Positions 17,724 to 27,829 are shown, numbered from the stretch's first letter. The stretch: DNA of 60,593 nucleotides from Deltaproteobacteria bacterium (GCA_022340465.1 JAJDNW010000014.1:1-60593), one strand, 5' to 3'. Numbers and translations are program-made. Notes: generated by a model from the sequence alone, not told the origin.

Positions 17724-19087
17724 GCGGACTCCAGCAGCTTTTCACCGACCTTCCACACATCGCCGGCACCGAGGGTCAGCACGATATCCCTGTCGGCAAG
17801 GTGCTCCTGAAGACAGGCAACGGCCTCGTCCATGTCTTCCACACAGAGGACCTGTTTGTGACCGTGCGCCATGATGTCCGTACACAGGTCGTGACCGTCC
17901 ACGCCGTCAATCTTTTCCTCGCCGGCAGGATAGATGGGTAACACCAGAAGCAGGTCCGAGCGATAGAAGGCCCGGGTGAACTCGTCGAAAAGATCCCTCG
18001 TCCGCGTATAGCGATGCGGCTGAAAAACGACGACTTTGCGCCTGTCGGGCCACGCTTCTTCGAGCGCCTGAAGCGTCGCTTTGATTTCGGTGGGGTGGTG
18101 CCCGTAGTCGTCGATGACCGTGGCCCCCCGCAGCTGGCCCTTTATTTCCAGCCGGCGCTGCACCCCTTCCGCCTGCTCGAGCGCCGCTCTTATTTTGTCG
18201 AAGGGCATGCCGAGCTCAAGACCCACGGCGATGCTGGCCATGGCATTGTATACATTGTGCAGTCCCGGGAGATTGAGTTCGACCCGGCCGAGCTCCTTTC
18301 CCTGGAAGGAGACGGTGAATTGACTTTTCAACTCGTGGAACACCACCTTTTTAGCCTGTATGTCGGCCTGGGGCGTCATGCCGTAGGTTACGTATCGTTT
18401 TCTGACCATGGGAATGATGCTCTGGACATGGTCGTTGTCCAGGCAAAGAACCGCGAGGCCGTAAAAGGGGACCCTGTCGATGAAGCTCAAAAAAGCCGCT
18501 TTGATGGCTTCCAGGTCCGTATAGTGATCCAGGTGCTCCCGGTCGATGTTGGTTACCACGGCGATGGCGGGCGACATTCTTAAAAATGACCCGTCGCTTT
18601 CATCCGCTTCGGCCACGATGAATTCACCCTGTCCCAACAGGGCGTTGGAGCCGATGCTTTTCAACTTGCCGCCGATGACCACGGTGGGATCGAGGCCACC
18701 ATTGGCCAGCACGGCGGCGACGATGGACGTCGTCGATGTTTTGCCGTGGGCGCCTGCCACGGCGATGCTGTATTTCAGGCGCATCAGTTCGGCCAGCATT
18801 TCCGCCCTGGGTATGACGGGTATCGAAGCCTGTTCGGCGGCCATTACCTCCGGGTTGGAAGCGCTTACGGCGGAAGAGGTTACCACCACATCCGCGCCGC
18901 CGACCTGCCCGGCGTGATGCCCCTTGTAGATCGTGCCCCCCAGTTTCCCCAGCCGCCTGGTGATGTCGGTGTCCTTCAGATCGGAACCGGACACCGTGTA
19001 TCCGAGGTTGAGCAACAGTTCGGCGATGCCGCTCATGCCGATGCCGCCGATACCGACGAAATGGATGTGATATTTTTTGTGGTACAT
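17720..19087 (-). CDS. murC: UDP-N-acetylmuramate-L-alanine ligase
   Basis: 455 residues, full Mur ligase. The N-terminal domain has HFVGIGGIGMSGIAELLLN, the ATP loop is AGAHGKTSTTSIVAAVL, and the central domain has ADESDGSFL. The C-terminal domain contains DDYGHHPTEIKATLQAL and FQPHRYTRTRDLFDEF. It adds L-Ala to UDP-MurNAc. The 152 bp between it and the upstream murG stop hold no gene, an unusually wide gap within this cluster. Confidence 0.97.
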   Translation of the reverse strand: MYHKKYHIHFVGIGGIGMSGIAELLLNLGYTVSGSDLKDTDITRRLGKLGGTIYKGHHAGQVGGADVVVTSSAVSASNPEVMAAEQASIPVIPRAEMLAELMRLKYSIAVAGAHGKTSTTSIVAAVLANGGLDPTVVIGGKLKSIGSNALLGQGEFIVAEADESDGSFLRMSPAIAVVTNIDREHLDHYTDLEAIKAAFLSFIDRVPFYGLAVLCLDNDHVQSIIPMVRKRYVTYGMTPQADIQAKKVVFHELKSQFTVSFQGKELGRVELNLPGLHNVYNAMASIAVGLELGMPFDKIRAALEQAEGVQRRLEIKGQLRGATVIDDYGHHPTEIKATLQALEEAWPDRRKVVVFQPHRYTRTRDLFDEFTRAFYRSDLLLVLPIYPAGEEKIDGVDGHDLCTDIMAHGHKQVLCVEDMDEAVACLQEHLADRDIVLTLGAGDVWKVGEKLLESA

Positions 19088-19239
19088 GGGTCGCTGTTGC
19101 TCCCGTGTTAATTTTTAAGTTTTTCGTTTTAGGCGGCGTTCGGTTTCAATGCTTTCAGCTACCTAAAACCTGACACTTTAAACGCGAAACGATTTATATT
19201 CGATCGTCGACTACCGATAATGTTAAGAAAAAAAATTTC

Positions 19240-20463
19240 TTACCCTGAATGAACGAGTTCATACATGTCATCCACGATCACCCGCGCGGCATTCGGACGC
19301 CCCAGCATGGAGGCCCGATGCCCCATTCGAGCGAGCAGGTCCGGGGAACCGGCATAGTGTTGGATGCGCCCTGCCAGCCGTTCTCCCGTAAGATTTTTTT
19401 CCAGGATCAATTCAGCCGCTCCGGCCGCTACCATACTTTCGGCGTTCAGCCGCTGGTGGTCGTCGGCCGCGTGCGGGTAGGGGATGAATATGACGGCCTT
19501 GCCCAGCACCGTGACCTCGGCGACCGTGGTTGCACCGGCCCGGCAGATAATCAGGTCCGCCCTGCGGTACTGCTGCGCCATGTCGGTGAAAAACGCCTTG
19601 ACGGTGCTGCTGACACCGCTTTCTGCATAGGCCTTTTGCATCGTCTCCACATCGTCGCTTCCGGTCTGGTGGATGACGTGAAGGCGATGGCGGCCTTCCA
19701 TGAACGTCAGGGCCGAACGCATGGCCAGATTGATGCCATGCGCCCCCTGACTGCCGCCGACCACCAGGACGGTAAGCGCCTTCGCCGCATTGGCCCCGGT
19801 CTCACCAGCCTGCTCGAGCGGCGGTGTTGCCGCAAAAAATTCCCGGCGCACCGGGTTGCCCGTCACCAATGCCTTTTTTCCCGTCCGGATTCCCTTCGTC
19901 TCCGGGAAGGAAAGATAGAGGCGGTCGGCGATGTGTGACAGCCACCGGTTGGTGATGCCCGGCAGCACATTCTGCTCCTGGAGTGCGGTTTTCACGCCCA
20001 TCATCCAGGCTGCGGCGACCACGGGGCCGGCCGAGTAGCCGCCCACACCCAGGACCAGGTCCGGCCTGAAGCTTTTCAGTATTTTCGCGGAGGCGTATAG
20101 GCTCATGGGCAGCAGCGTGAAGGCCCGGGCCTGTTTCAGCAGCCCCAGGTTCTTGATGCCCTGCACGCTGATGGCTGCATGGCAAAAGCCCTTTTCGCCA
20201 AGAATCGCGGTCTCGAACGGTTTGCCCGTCCCGATGAAAAGGACGCTGCTGTCGGTGTTTCTGGCAAGAACCTCCTCGGCAACCGCGATACCCGGAAAAA
20301 GGTGGCCGCCGGTACCGCCGCCGGCGATAACCAACCGCACGGGGCGGCTCTTTTCGGCGGCAGCCGGCTGTGCGTCACGGGACGGACGCTTTTCGGACGG
20401 GCGTGAGACAGCCCCCGCCTCCGGAAAAGGTCCTCCGGTATGTGCACAGGCACTACTTGGCAT
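19240..20463 (-). CDS. murG: UDP-GlcNAc:lipid II-precursor glycosyltransferase MurG
   Basis: 407 residues. The usual MurG start corresponds to VRLVIAGGGTGGHLFPGIAV at about residue 42; the preceding Pro/Ala/Ser-rich 41 residues are an extension or indicate a later start (no better start with a ribosome site was seen). GT28 motifs: VLVVGGSQGAHGIN, and RAGATTVAEVTVLGKAVIFI followed by PYPHAADDHQ, the UDP-GlcNAc site. It makes lipid II on the inner face of the membrane. It overlaps ftsW by 11 bp. Confidence 0.95.
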   Translation of the reverse strand: MPSSACAHTGGPFPEAGAVSRPSEKRPSRDAQPAAAEKSRPVRLVIAGGGTGGHLFPGIAVAEEVLARNTDSSVLFIGTGKPFETAILGEKGFCHAAISVQGIKNLGLLKQARAFTLLPMSLYASAKILKSFRPDLVLGVGGYSAGPVVAAAWMMGVKTALQEQNVLPGITNRWLSHIADRLYLSFPETKGIRTGKKALVTGNPVRREFFAATPPLEQAGETGANAAKALTVLVVGGSQGAHGINLAMRSALTFMEGRHRLHVIHQTGSDDVETMQKAYAESGVSSTVKAFFTDMAQQYRRADLIICRAGATTVAEVTVLGKAVIFIPYPHAADDHQRLNAESMVAAGAAELILEKNLTGERLAGRIQHYAGSPDLLARMGHRASMLGRPNAARVIVDDMYELVHSG

Positions 20464-21571
20464 GCGTCCTCCCCGAATGCCGCGCGCCGATGTTCATAAG
20501 GATGCCGATAGACGCCATGTTGATCAGCAGGGACGTACCGCCGTAGCTTAAAAAGGGAAGGGTCAACCCCTTGGTCGGCAGCAGTCCCAGGGTCACGCCC
20601 ATATTCACACAGACCTGCATCGCGATGGCGGCGATGATCCCCGTGGCCAGATAGGTTCCGAACGTATCGTCGGCATGGCGCGCAATGTGGATGCCGCGCC
20701 ACAGAATGAGGGCATAGATCCCGATTATAAACAGGGCGCCCCAGAGCCCGAGCTCTTCTCCGATAACCGAAAAGATGAAATCCGTGTGGGGTTCCGGAAG
20801 ATAGAAAAGTTTCTGATAGCCCTTGCCAATGCCGGTTCCCCAGATCCCCCCGGTGCCGAAAGCCATGAGTGAGTGCACGATCTGATAGCCTTCATCCGTT
20901 GGATATTGCCAGGGGTCGAGAAAGCTCAGGATGCGCCGCACCCGGTATTCGGCACTGAGCATGAAATAATATGCCAACGGCAGGATCAGCAGCAGCGCCG
21001 AGAGGAGGTGAAGGATGCGGACCCCCCCCACGAACATCATCATCCAGGCGATGGAGGCCAGTATGGCGACTGAACCGAAATCCGGCTGCATGAGGATCAG
21101 AATCGTGAACATGCCCAAGACAATCACGTGCGGCATAAATCCGACCGAGAAGTTCTTGATCATCTCCTGTTTTTTGCTCAGGGAGTATGCCAGGTAGATG
21201 ATCAACGCCAGCCGGGCGAATTCCGACGGCTGAAAGGAGAGCGAACCGATCTGCAGCCACCGGAACGAGCCCCCGGCGGAAATCCCCAGAGAGGGGATTT
21301 GCACCGCAACCAACAGGACCAGGGCCGTGAGCAGAAGGGGATAGGTCAGGAGCCGGTAGATCCTGAAAGGCACATGGCTGCAGACAACCAGGGCGATAAT
21401 CCCCGCCAGAGAAAAGAGCGCCTGCTTTTTCAGAAAATAATAGTCCGAACCGAACCGTTTCAATGCCAGGGCCGAGCTGGCGCTGTAAACCATGACGATG
21501 CCGATCCCCACCAGAAACAGCACGGCAAAGAGCAGGGTGACGTCGTATGTCGATGTTTGACTTTGCTTCAT
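20453..21571 (-). CDS. ftsW: SEDS-family septal glycosyltransferase FtsW
   Basis: 372 residues with about ten helices. SEDS hallmarks: FQPSEFARLALIIYLAYSLS, FLDPWQYPTDEGYQIVHSL, and the C-terminal GLLPTKGLTLPFLSYGGTSL. It polymerises lipid II together with FtsI. It follows mraY with only an 86-bp gap, where most bacteria have murD. Confidence 0.96.
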   Translation of the reverse strand: MKQSQTSTYDVTLLFAVLFLVGIGIVMVYSASSALALKRFGSDYYFLKKQALFSLAGIIALVVCSHVPFRIYRLLTYPLLLTALVLLVAVQIPSLGISAGGSFRWLQIGSLSFQPSEFARLALIIYLAYSLSKKQEMIKNFSVGFMPHVIVLGMFTILILMQPDFGSVAILASIAWMMMFVGGVRILHLLSALLLILPLAYYFMLSAEYRVRRILSFLDPWQYPTDEGYQIVHSLMAFGTGGIWGTGIGKGYQKLFYLPEPHTDFIFSVIGEELGLWGALFIIGIYALILWRGIHIARHADDTFGTYLATGIIAAIAMQVCVNMGVTLGLLPTKGLTLPFLSYGGTSLLINMASIGILMNIGARHSGRTHAK

Positions 21572-21657
21572 GCTACAGGCTCACCAGCTTCCGAATGCGG
21601 TTGTTGCAACCTTCTTTTCCTTGTTCCGTTTGTTTTGCCGCGCAATTCCAGTACATT

Positions 21658-22737
21658 TCACCGCAACTTCAGTGTGCTCATCGAGACCAGGGCCAGGGCG
21701 ATGGCGATGATCCAGAAGCGGACGATAATTTTGGGTTCGGGCCAGCCCTTGAGTTCAAAGTGGTGATGGAGGGGGGCCATCCTGAAAATCCGTCCACCAT
21801 TGGTCATTTTGAAGAAGCCCACCTGAAAAATGACCGACAGGGCTTCGATGACGAACAGCCCGCCGACGATTATCAGTAAAATCTCCTGCTTGGTTACCAC
21901 CGCCACGACGCCGAGGGCGCCTCCCAGAGAGAGCGACCCTACATCTCCCATGAAGACCTGGGCCGGGTACGTGTTGAACCACAAAAATCCCAGTCCGGCT
22001 CCGGCGATGGCGCCGCAGAAAATGGTCAGCTCCCCACATCCCGCCACGTAGTTGATCTGCAGGTAATCGGCCATTTTTATATGCCCGGCCACGTATGCAA
22101 AGATCATGTAGGTGACCGCGGCGATGGTTACAGGGCCGATGGCGAGTCCATCCAACCCGTCGGTCAGGTTGACGGCATTGGATGCCCCCACGATGACCAG
22201 CACGGCAAACGGAATGTAGCCCAGGCCGAGATCCGGGCTAAATTGCTTGAAAAACGGGATGGTGACCCGGGTGTCGAAATCGGGGTTGAGATACAGCAGA
22301 AGACCGGCGAAGGCCGCCAGAACCACCTGGCTCGAAAATTTGGCTCCGGCGGTCAGCCCCTTGTTTCTTTTTTTGACCAGCATCAGGTAATCATCGGCAA
22401 AACCGATCAGCCCGTAGCCGCCGACGACACAAAGCGCGATCCAAACGTATCCGTTGGTCAGGTCCCCCCACAGAAGCGATGCCGTCACGATGGAGAAAAG
22501 GATGAGGATGCCGCCCATGGTGGGGGTTCCCGCTTTCGAAAGGTGGCTTTCGGGGCCGTCTTCCTGAATGTATTGGCCGACCTGCATTTTTTTGAGCCGG
22601 CGGATTACCCACGGACCGAGAATGAAACAGATCAGGAACGCCGTCAGGCTGGCGTATATGGTCCTGAAGGTAATGTAGCGGAATACGTTGAACGCCGAAA
22701 ACGTGGTGTGCAACGGATATAGCAGGTGATAAAGCAT
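21658..22737 (-). CDS. mraY: Phospho-MurNAc-pentapeptide transferase MraY
   Basis: 359 residues, about ten helices. Conserved stretches: [18 protein letters not shown], the Asp pair in [31 protein letters not shown], and [14 protein letters not shown]. The C-terminus carries the active-site His motif [17 protein letters not shown]. It makes lipid I from UDP-MurNAc-pentapeptide. A 27-codon open frame fills the 86-bp space between its stop and the ftsW start. Confidence 0.97.
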   Translation of the reverse strand: MLYHLLYPLHTTFSAFNVFRYITFRTIYASLTAFLICFILGPWVIRRLKKMQVGQYIQEDGPESHLSKAGTPTMGGILILFSIVTASLLWGDLTNGYVWIALCVVGGYGLIGFADDYLMLVKKRNKGLTAGAKFSSQVVLAAFAGLLLYLNPDFDTRVTIPFFKQFSPDLGLGYIPFAVLVIVGASNAVNLTDGLDGLAIGPVTIAAVTYMIFAYVAGHIKMADYLQINYVAGCGELTIFCGAIAGAGLGFLWFNTYPAQVFMGDVGSLSLGGALGVVAVVTKQEILLIIVGGLFVIEALSVIFQVGFFKMTNGGRIFRMAPLHHHFELKGWPEPKIIVRFWIIAIALALVSMSTLKLR

Positions 22738-22746
22738 GTTTTACCT

Positions 22747-24165
22747 TTACCCGAAGGTGTCGATCAGTTTCTTGACGATCTGTTCCATCCGCATACCGCG
22801 GGAGCCTTTTATCAAAACACAGTGCCGGGGACCGGTCCTGGCGATCAGCTGTTCGGTGATTATCGACAACGATCCGGCGACGATTTTTCCGGCGGCCATG
22901 CCGCCGTCGATAGCCCCCTGGGCCGTGTCACGCGCAAATTCGCCGGTCAGGTACAGCCTTTGGAGGCCCGCCGTGGCGGCGTGGTAGCCCACCTCCCGGT
23001 GCAGGCCGGCGGATGCGCTCCCCAGTTCCAGCATGTCGCCCAGCACGGCCACCCGCCGGTCATCCTGTCCCGTCTGCTTCAACGTGTCGAGCGCGGCTTT
23101 CACCGAGCCCGGATTCGCGTTGTATGTATCGTCGATGATGCGGGCGCCGTTGGCGAGCTTCCGAATATGCAGACGGCCGTTGACCGGTTTAAAGCGTTCC
23201 AGCCCCTTCTTGATGTCGTGCAGGGGGATACGCATCAAATAGGCGGCCGCAGCCGCGGCCAGCGCATTGGAGACCATGAAGAGACCCGGTGTTTCCAGAA
23301 CCACTTCGATCGCGTCGGCGGGCACTTCCAGCAGAAAGGAGACGCTGTCCCCCATGTTTCTGATGCGGCTGGCGCGCACGGCGGCGCTTTGGGATGTGCC
23401 GAACAACAGCACGTCGCCGGGAGCATCCTCAGCCAGGGCGAGCACGTTGCGGTCATCGGCGTTCAGAACGGTCGTGCCGCCACGGTTCAGCTTTTCCAGA
23501 AGTTCACCTTTGGCGCGCAGTACCCCTTCCACCGATCTCAGGCCCTCCAGGTGGGCCGGGGCCACGTTGGTGATCATGCCGATGTCCGGGCGACAGATCT
23601 CCGCCAACCTGGCGATCTCGCCCGGCCGGTTCATGCCGAGTTCGAGCACGGCCAGGTTGTGGTTGCGCTGCAACCTGAGCAGGGTAAGGGGCAGGCCGAT
23701 CTCGTTGTTGAAGTTGCCGGCGGTCGACAGCGTCATGTATTTCAGTCCGGTGATGTGGGTCAGCATGGTCCTGGTCGACGTTTTTCCGTTGGAACCGGTC
23801 AGGGCGATGATCGGGACCTGTACCCGGTTGCGATTGTAGGCCGCCAGGTCACCCAGGGCGCGGATCGTGTCGGCCACGCCGATGATGGTGCTGTCTCCGA
23901 AATCGGAGGTCCTGAACAGCGTGGCGCCGACCTTGGCTTTTTCCACCAGAACCCCTTTTATTCCGTCTTTCAAAACATTTTCCACAAACGTGTGGCCGTC
24001 ATGCGTTTCTCCGGCGATAGCGACAAAAATGGCATCTCTGCCGATGGCCCTGGAGTCGATACTGATGCTGCCGAAAACACGGTCGCCCGTCCCCGACAAC
24101 AGTTCCCCGCCCGTTGCGGCGAGGATATCGCTCGTGTTCCATGGTATGGGTTTCGTGTCGTTCAT
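22747..24165 (-). CDS. murF: UDP-MurNAc-tripeptide-D-alanyl-D-Ala ligase
   Basis: 472 residues, Mur ligase with ATP loop ALTGSNGKTSTRTML. Domain 1 contains ISIDSRAIGRDAIFVAIAGE. The central-domain motif is AVLELGMNRPGEIARLAEI, and the C-terminal domain has IIDDTYNANPGSVKAALDTL. It adds D-Ala-D-Ala to the stem peptide. The D-Ala-D-Ala ligase gene (ddl) often found in dcw clusters is not in this window. The gap to murE upstream (123 bp) holds a low-complexity AT-rich stretch. Confidence 0.96.
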   Translation of the reverse strand: MNDTKPIPWNTSDILAATGGELLSGTGDRVFGSISIDSRAIGRDAIFVAIAGETHDGHTFVENVLKDGIKGVLVEKAKVGATLFRTSDFGDSTIIGVADTIRALGDLAAYNRNRVQVPIIALTGSNGKTSTRTMLTHITGLKYMTLSTAGNFNNEIGLPLTLLRLQRNHNLAVLELGMNRPGEIARLAEICRPDIGMITNVAPAHLEGLRSVEGVLRAKGELLEKLNRGGTTVLNADDRNVLALAEDAPGDVLLFGTSQSAAVRASRIRNMGDSVSFLLEVPADAIEVVLETPGLFMVSNALAAAAAAYLMRIPLHDIKKGLERFKPVNGRLHIRKLANGARIIDDTYNANPGSVKAALDTLKQTGQDDRRVAVLGDMLELGSASAGLHREVGYHAATAGLQRLYLTGEFARDTAQGAIDGGMAAGKIVAGSLSIITEQLIARTGPRHCVLIKGSRGMRMEQIVKKLIDTFG

Positions 24166-24288
24166 CGCCCGGTCTTACACCTTAAAAGATAGTGTGTTGT
24201 GTTGGGTGTTTTGTATTTTGCGAAGCCGAAGCTTTTCTCTCCATTACAATTTTCCGAACACCAAATAGGAAAAACCAAACACCAAAAA

Positions 24289-25794
24289 CTAATTCCCAAG
24301 CGCTTCTTGCGCTTCCTGCATATCATCGAAGGGCAGGGTGCGCTTGCCCACGATCTGATAGGTCTCGTGTCCTTTTCCGGCGATGAGGACGATGTCGCCG
24401 GGGGCGGAGGCCTCGATGCCGAGGCGAATGGCGCTTCTCCGGTCCGGTTCCACAAGATACCCGCCCGTCTGCCATCCGTTTCGAATCTGTCCCGGGTTGT
24501 ACTCGCGCCGGCACACCGTTTTCAGCCCCGGCAGGATGTCGTCGATAATGGCGGCCGGTTCTTCCAGGCGCGGGTTGTCCGAGGTGACGATGGTCAGATC
24601 CGACAGCCGGCCCGAAATCTCGCCCATCATGGAGCGTTTGGCCCTGTCGCGGTTGCCGCCGCAACCGAAGACGCAGATCAGCCGGCCGTGCCCGAGGGCC
24701 TTCAGGGCCTGCAGTACATTTTCAAGCGCGTCGGGCGTGTGCGCGTAATCCACGTAGACGTGCCGGTCGACCGGACCCGGGACCCTTTGGAGGCGGCCCG
24801 GAACCGCCGGAAGATTTTCTATGCCCGCTTTGAGTGCTTCCGGCGCCACATTCAGTGCCACGCCGATTCCGACGGCGCAGAGAATGTTCGCCAGGTTGAA
24901 GTGGCCGGTCAGTTTGGAGCGATATCCGAATTCGCCTGCCGGTGTCCGGATGACGCCTTCGATTCCCTGAATTCCGAGATCTGTCGACAGCGGGCGCACC
25001 ATGGCTGCCGGCCCGTTTCCCACGGTGATGCACGGACAGGAAAGCTCCCGTACAAGTTCGCGCCCCCTTTCATCGTCTACGTTGACAACCGCCACACCGT
25101 CATCCGGGTTCAGGTGTTCGGTAAAAAGCCGTTTTTTACATTTCCAGTAGGACTGCATCTCCAGATGATAGTCCAGATGGTCCTGGGTGAGGTTGGTGAA
25201 GGCGCCCACATCGATGGCGCATTTGAATATTCTGTCGAGGTCGATGGCATGGGAGGAGACTTCCATGATCACATGGGACACTCTTTCCGCCAGCATTTCG
25301 GCCAGGATGCGCTGCAGGTCCAGCGATTCCGGCGTGGTAACGGGGTTGTCGAAAACCTTTTGGTTGTAGCGGTAGTTGACGGTTCCGATGACGCCCACGT
25401 TGAAACCGGACGATTGCAGCATGCGTTCGACAATGAATGTGGTCGTCGTTTTGCCGTTGGTGCCCGTGATGCCGGCGACGACCAGTTTCCTTGACGGATG
25501 GTCGTAAAAGCGGTCGGCGAGGGCGGCCAGCGCCTTACGGGTGTCGGCAACCCGATAGCAGGGGATATCCACTTTGACCGGCTTCTGGACGACGATGGCG
25601 GCGGCTCCCTTTTCGAGGGCATCGCCGATGAAATCGTGACCGTCGGACACCATGCCGCGGATGGCCACGAAAAGGCCGCCCGGCGCAACCTGCCTGGAGT
25701 CGTAATGGATGGAGCCGATGCGGCAGTCATCCGCTTTTGCAGGCGCTGCGAGAATCTTCTGGTCGATTCCCTGTATGAGGCGGTTCAACATCAT
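24289..25794 (-). CDS. murE: UDP-MurNAc-L-Ala-D-Glu:meso-DAP ligase
   Basis: 501 residues. ATP loop GITGTNGKTTTTFIVERML, and FTNLTQDHLDYHLEMQSYWK in the centre. The C-terminal SDNPRLEEPAAIIDDIL contains the DNPR motif that marks meso-diaminopimelate specificity, so the peptidoglycan is DAP-type. Its start overlaps the ftsI stop by 4 bp. Confidence 0.97.
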   Translation of the reverse strand: MMLNRLIQGIDQKILAAPAKADDCRIGSIHYDSRQVAPGGLFVAIRGMVSDGHDFIGDALEKGAAAIVVQKPVKVDIPCYRVADTRKALAALADRFYDHPSRKLVVAGITGTNGKTTTTFIVERMLQSSGFNVGVIGTVNYRYNQKVFDNPVTTPESLDLQRILAEMLAERVSHVIMEVSSHAIDLDRIFKCAIDVGAFTNLTQDHLDYHLEMQSYWKCKKRLFTEHLNPDDGVAVVNVDDERGRELVRELSCPCITVGNGPAAMVRPLSTDLGIQGIEGVIRTPAGEFGYRSKLTGHFNLANILCAVGIGVALNVAPEALKAGIENLPAVPGRLQRVPGPVDRHVYVDYAHTPDALENVLQALKALGHGRLICVFGCGGNRDRAKRSMMGEISGRLSDLTIVTSDNPRLEEPAAIIDDILPGLKTVCRREYNPGQIRNGWQTGGYLVEPDRRSAIRLGIEASAPGDIVLIAGKGHETYQIVGKRTLPFDDMQEAQEALGN

Positions 25795-27545
25795 CCCTGG
25801 TTAACCCCTGTGGACACTCTCAGTTTGTTCTTTTCGATTTCCGGTGGAATATTCAGGTAGTTCAAGGTTTCATGGGCAATTTTCCCGAAAGCGGGTGCGG
25901 CAACCGTTCCGCCGTAGTGCGATCCCTCGGGTTCGTCGACGACCACCAGGATAACGACTTCAGGCGATTTTGCAGGGGCGAAGCCCAGAAATGAGGATAT
26001 ATATTTCCCCGCGGCATAGGTGCCGTCGGTGTCGATTTTCTGGGCCGTCCCGGTTTTGCCGGAAACCGTATACCCTTCCAGGGCGGCATTGACGCCGGTC
26101 CCCCCTTCGGTGACGACGGTTTCCATGATGCGTTTCACGATACCGGCCGTTTTGGCCGACACCGCTTTCCCGACGATGTGGGGCTCGGTTTTCTGGATGA
26201 TGGCTCCGTTGTGGTCCGTTACGGCGGCAACGATATAGGGTCGCATGAGGTCCCCGCCGTTGGCGATGGCCGAGGCGGCGGTCACCAGTTGAAGGGCCGA
26301 AACCGACATTCCCTGGCCGAAGGATATGGCGCCGGTGTCCACCCGTGTCCACCGCTTGGCGGGGGTGAGCACACCGGATGTCTCCCCGGGGCAGTCCAGT
26401 TTGGTTTTTTCCCCGAAGCCGAACCCGGTGAGGGTGCGGTGCAGGCAGTCGGGACCGACGGTTTCGACCACTTTGACAACACCGATATTGCTGGAATACT
26501 TTACAATTTGCTGCAGCGACAGCCAACCGCGGGGGTGGGTGTCGTGGATCACGTTCCTGCCGATGTGATAGACTCCGTTTTCGCAGTAGAAGATGGTGCT
26601 AGGGGTGCAACGGCCGGATTCGAGGGCGGCGGCGGCCGTGAAAATTTTCATGGTCGACCCGGGTTCGAAGGGGTCGGTGATTGCGCGGTTGCGCCAGGTA
26701 TTTCGCGGAAAGTTCCCGAAATCGTTGGGGTTGAACAGGGGAATGTTGGCCATGGCCAGAATGGCTCCTGTTTCCGGGTCCATGACAATGGCCATTCCCG
26801 ACTTGGCCGAGTGCTCTTCGATAGCTTCTTCCAGCGCTTTTTCGGCAATGAACTGGATCGTGCGGTCGATGGTGAGCACGATGTTTTTGGCATTGTCGAC
26901 CACCGGTGTGGCCGCCGCCTCGTCCGGGTGTTCCTTGGCGAATCGGCGGCCCAGGGCATCCTTGAGGACCACCAGGCTGTTTTCCTGCCCCCGAAGCATA
27001 CTGTCATAGTAGTATTCCACGCCTTCCAGGCCGTGACCGTCGGTGCCGGTAAAACCGAGCACCTGGGCGGCAAGCATCTTGTTGGGATAAAAACGGCTGT
27101 AGGCGGGTATGAAATCGATGCCCTCAAGGCCGAGGGCTTTCACTTCGCGCAATTCCTTGGGGGACGTTTGGCGTTTGACCCATATGAAGCTGCGCTGGGA
27201 TCCGATCTTTTTTTCGAGTTTGCGCCTGTCGAGGTTCAGGATCTTGGCCAGCCTGGCGGCGGCACCCTTTTTGTCCTTTAACCGGTGAGGATAGGCGGCT
27301 ATCGATGTGGTTTCGATGCTGACGGCCATCGCATGGTGGTTGCGGTCGAAGATCTGGCCGCGCTTGCTGGTGGTAACCAGGTCTTTTTCGTACTGGTTGG
27401 CCGCTTTTTCGGAAAGCCATCCGCTGCAGAACAGCTGCAGGTAAACGACCTTGATGCCGATGACCGTCATCAGCAAAAAAAAGAACAGGCCGACAATGCC
27501 TATTCGCATGTTGACGTATTTGTTTTTGTCGGCCTTTTTCTTCAT
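25791..27545 (-). CDS. ftsI: Septal peptidoglycan transpeptidase FtsI (PBP)
   Basis: 584 residues: a basic N-terminus, one helix (IGIVGLFFFLLMTVIGIKVV), dimerisation/pedestal domain, then a penicillin-binding transpeptidase domain. Active-site motifs: STMK (in PFEPGSTMKIFTAAAAL), SSN (VKYSSNIGVVKV) and KTG (VSGKTGTAQKI). No PASTA domain follows. It cross-links septal peptidoglycan with FtsW. It overlaps ftsL by 4 bp. Confidence 0.96.
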   Translation of the reverse strand: MKKKADKNKYVNMRIGIVGLFFFLLMTVIGIKVVYLQLFCSGWLSEKAANQYEKDLVTTSKRGQIFDRNHHAMAVSIETTSIAAYPHRLKDKKGAAARLAKILNLDRRKLEKKIGSQRSFIWVKRQTSPKELREVKALGLEGIDFIPAYSRFYPNKMLAAQVLGFTGTDGHGLEGVEYYYDSMLRGQENSLVVLKDALGRRFAKEHPDEAAATPVVDNAKNIVLTIDRTIQFIAEKALEEAIEEHSAKSGMAIVMDPETGAILAMANIPLFNPNDFGNFPRNTWRNRAITDPFEPGSTMKIFTAAAALESGRCTPSTIFYCENGVYHIGRNVIHDTHPRGWLSLQQIVKYSSNIGVVKVVETVGPDCLHRTLTGFGFGEKTKLDCPGETSGVLTPAKRWTRVDTGAISFGQGMSVSALQLVTAASAIANGGDLMRPYIVAAVTDHNGAIIQKTEPHIVGKAVSAKTAGIVKRIMETVVTEGGTGVNAALEGYTVSGKTGTAQKIDTDGTYAAGKYISSFLGFAPAKSPEVVILVVVDEPEGSHYGGTVAAPAFGKIAHETLNYLNIPPEIEKNKLRVSTGVNQG

Positions 27546-27829
27546 GGCATGATGATGGTCTGATCGGCCTTGGGCATGATAAGGCCGAGTTTTTCGCCGG
27601 CAATGCGCGCGATGCGCTCCGGTGATTTCAAACGGGCCAATTCGATTTTGAGGTTGTTCTGATACGCCACCAGATTACCCCTTGTTTCAATTTCGGCGGC
27701 CACTTCGTAGCCGATACGGACATTGTTTACGCGGCACCACGTATAAAAAAAAAGTTCAGCCAGGAACAACAGCAGGATGGCGAGCCACACCCCGGTCAAT
27801 CTTGTTTTCGGGTTTTTCCTTACGGGCAT
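27542..27829 (-). CDS. ftsL: FtsL-like cell division protein
   Basis: 95 residues from the ATG at 27829. A short basic start (MPVRKNPKTRL) is followed by one helix (VWLAILLLFLAELFFYTWC) and a periplasmic coiled-coil-like segment (EIETRGNLVAYQNNLKIELA). It ends with SPERIARIAGEKLGLIMP, the FtsL-like tail. Sequence conservation is low in this family, so the call depends strongly on size, topology and position between rsmH and ftsI. It overlaps the 3' end of rsmH by 10 bp. Confidence 0.85.
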   Translation of the reverse strand: MPVRKNPKTRLTGVWLAILLLFLAELFFYTWCRVNNVRIGYEVAAEIETRGNLVAYQNNLKIELARLKSPERIARIAGEKLGLIMPKADQTIIMP

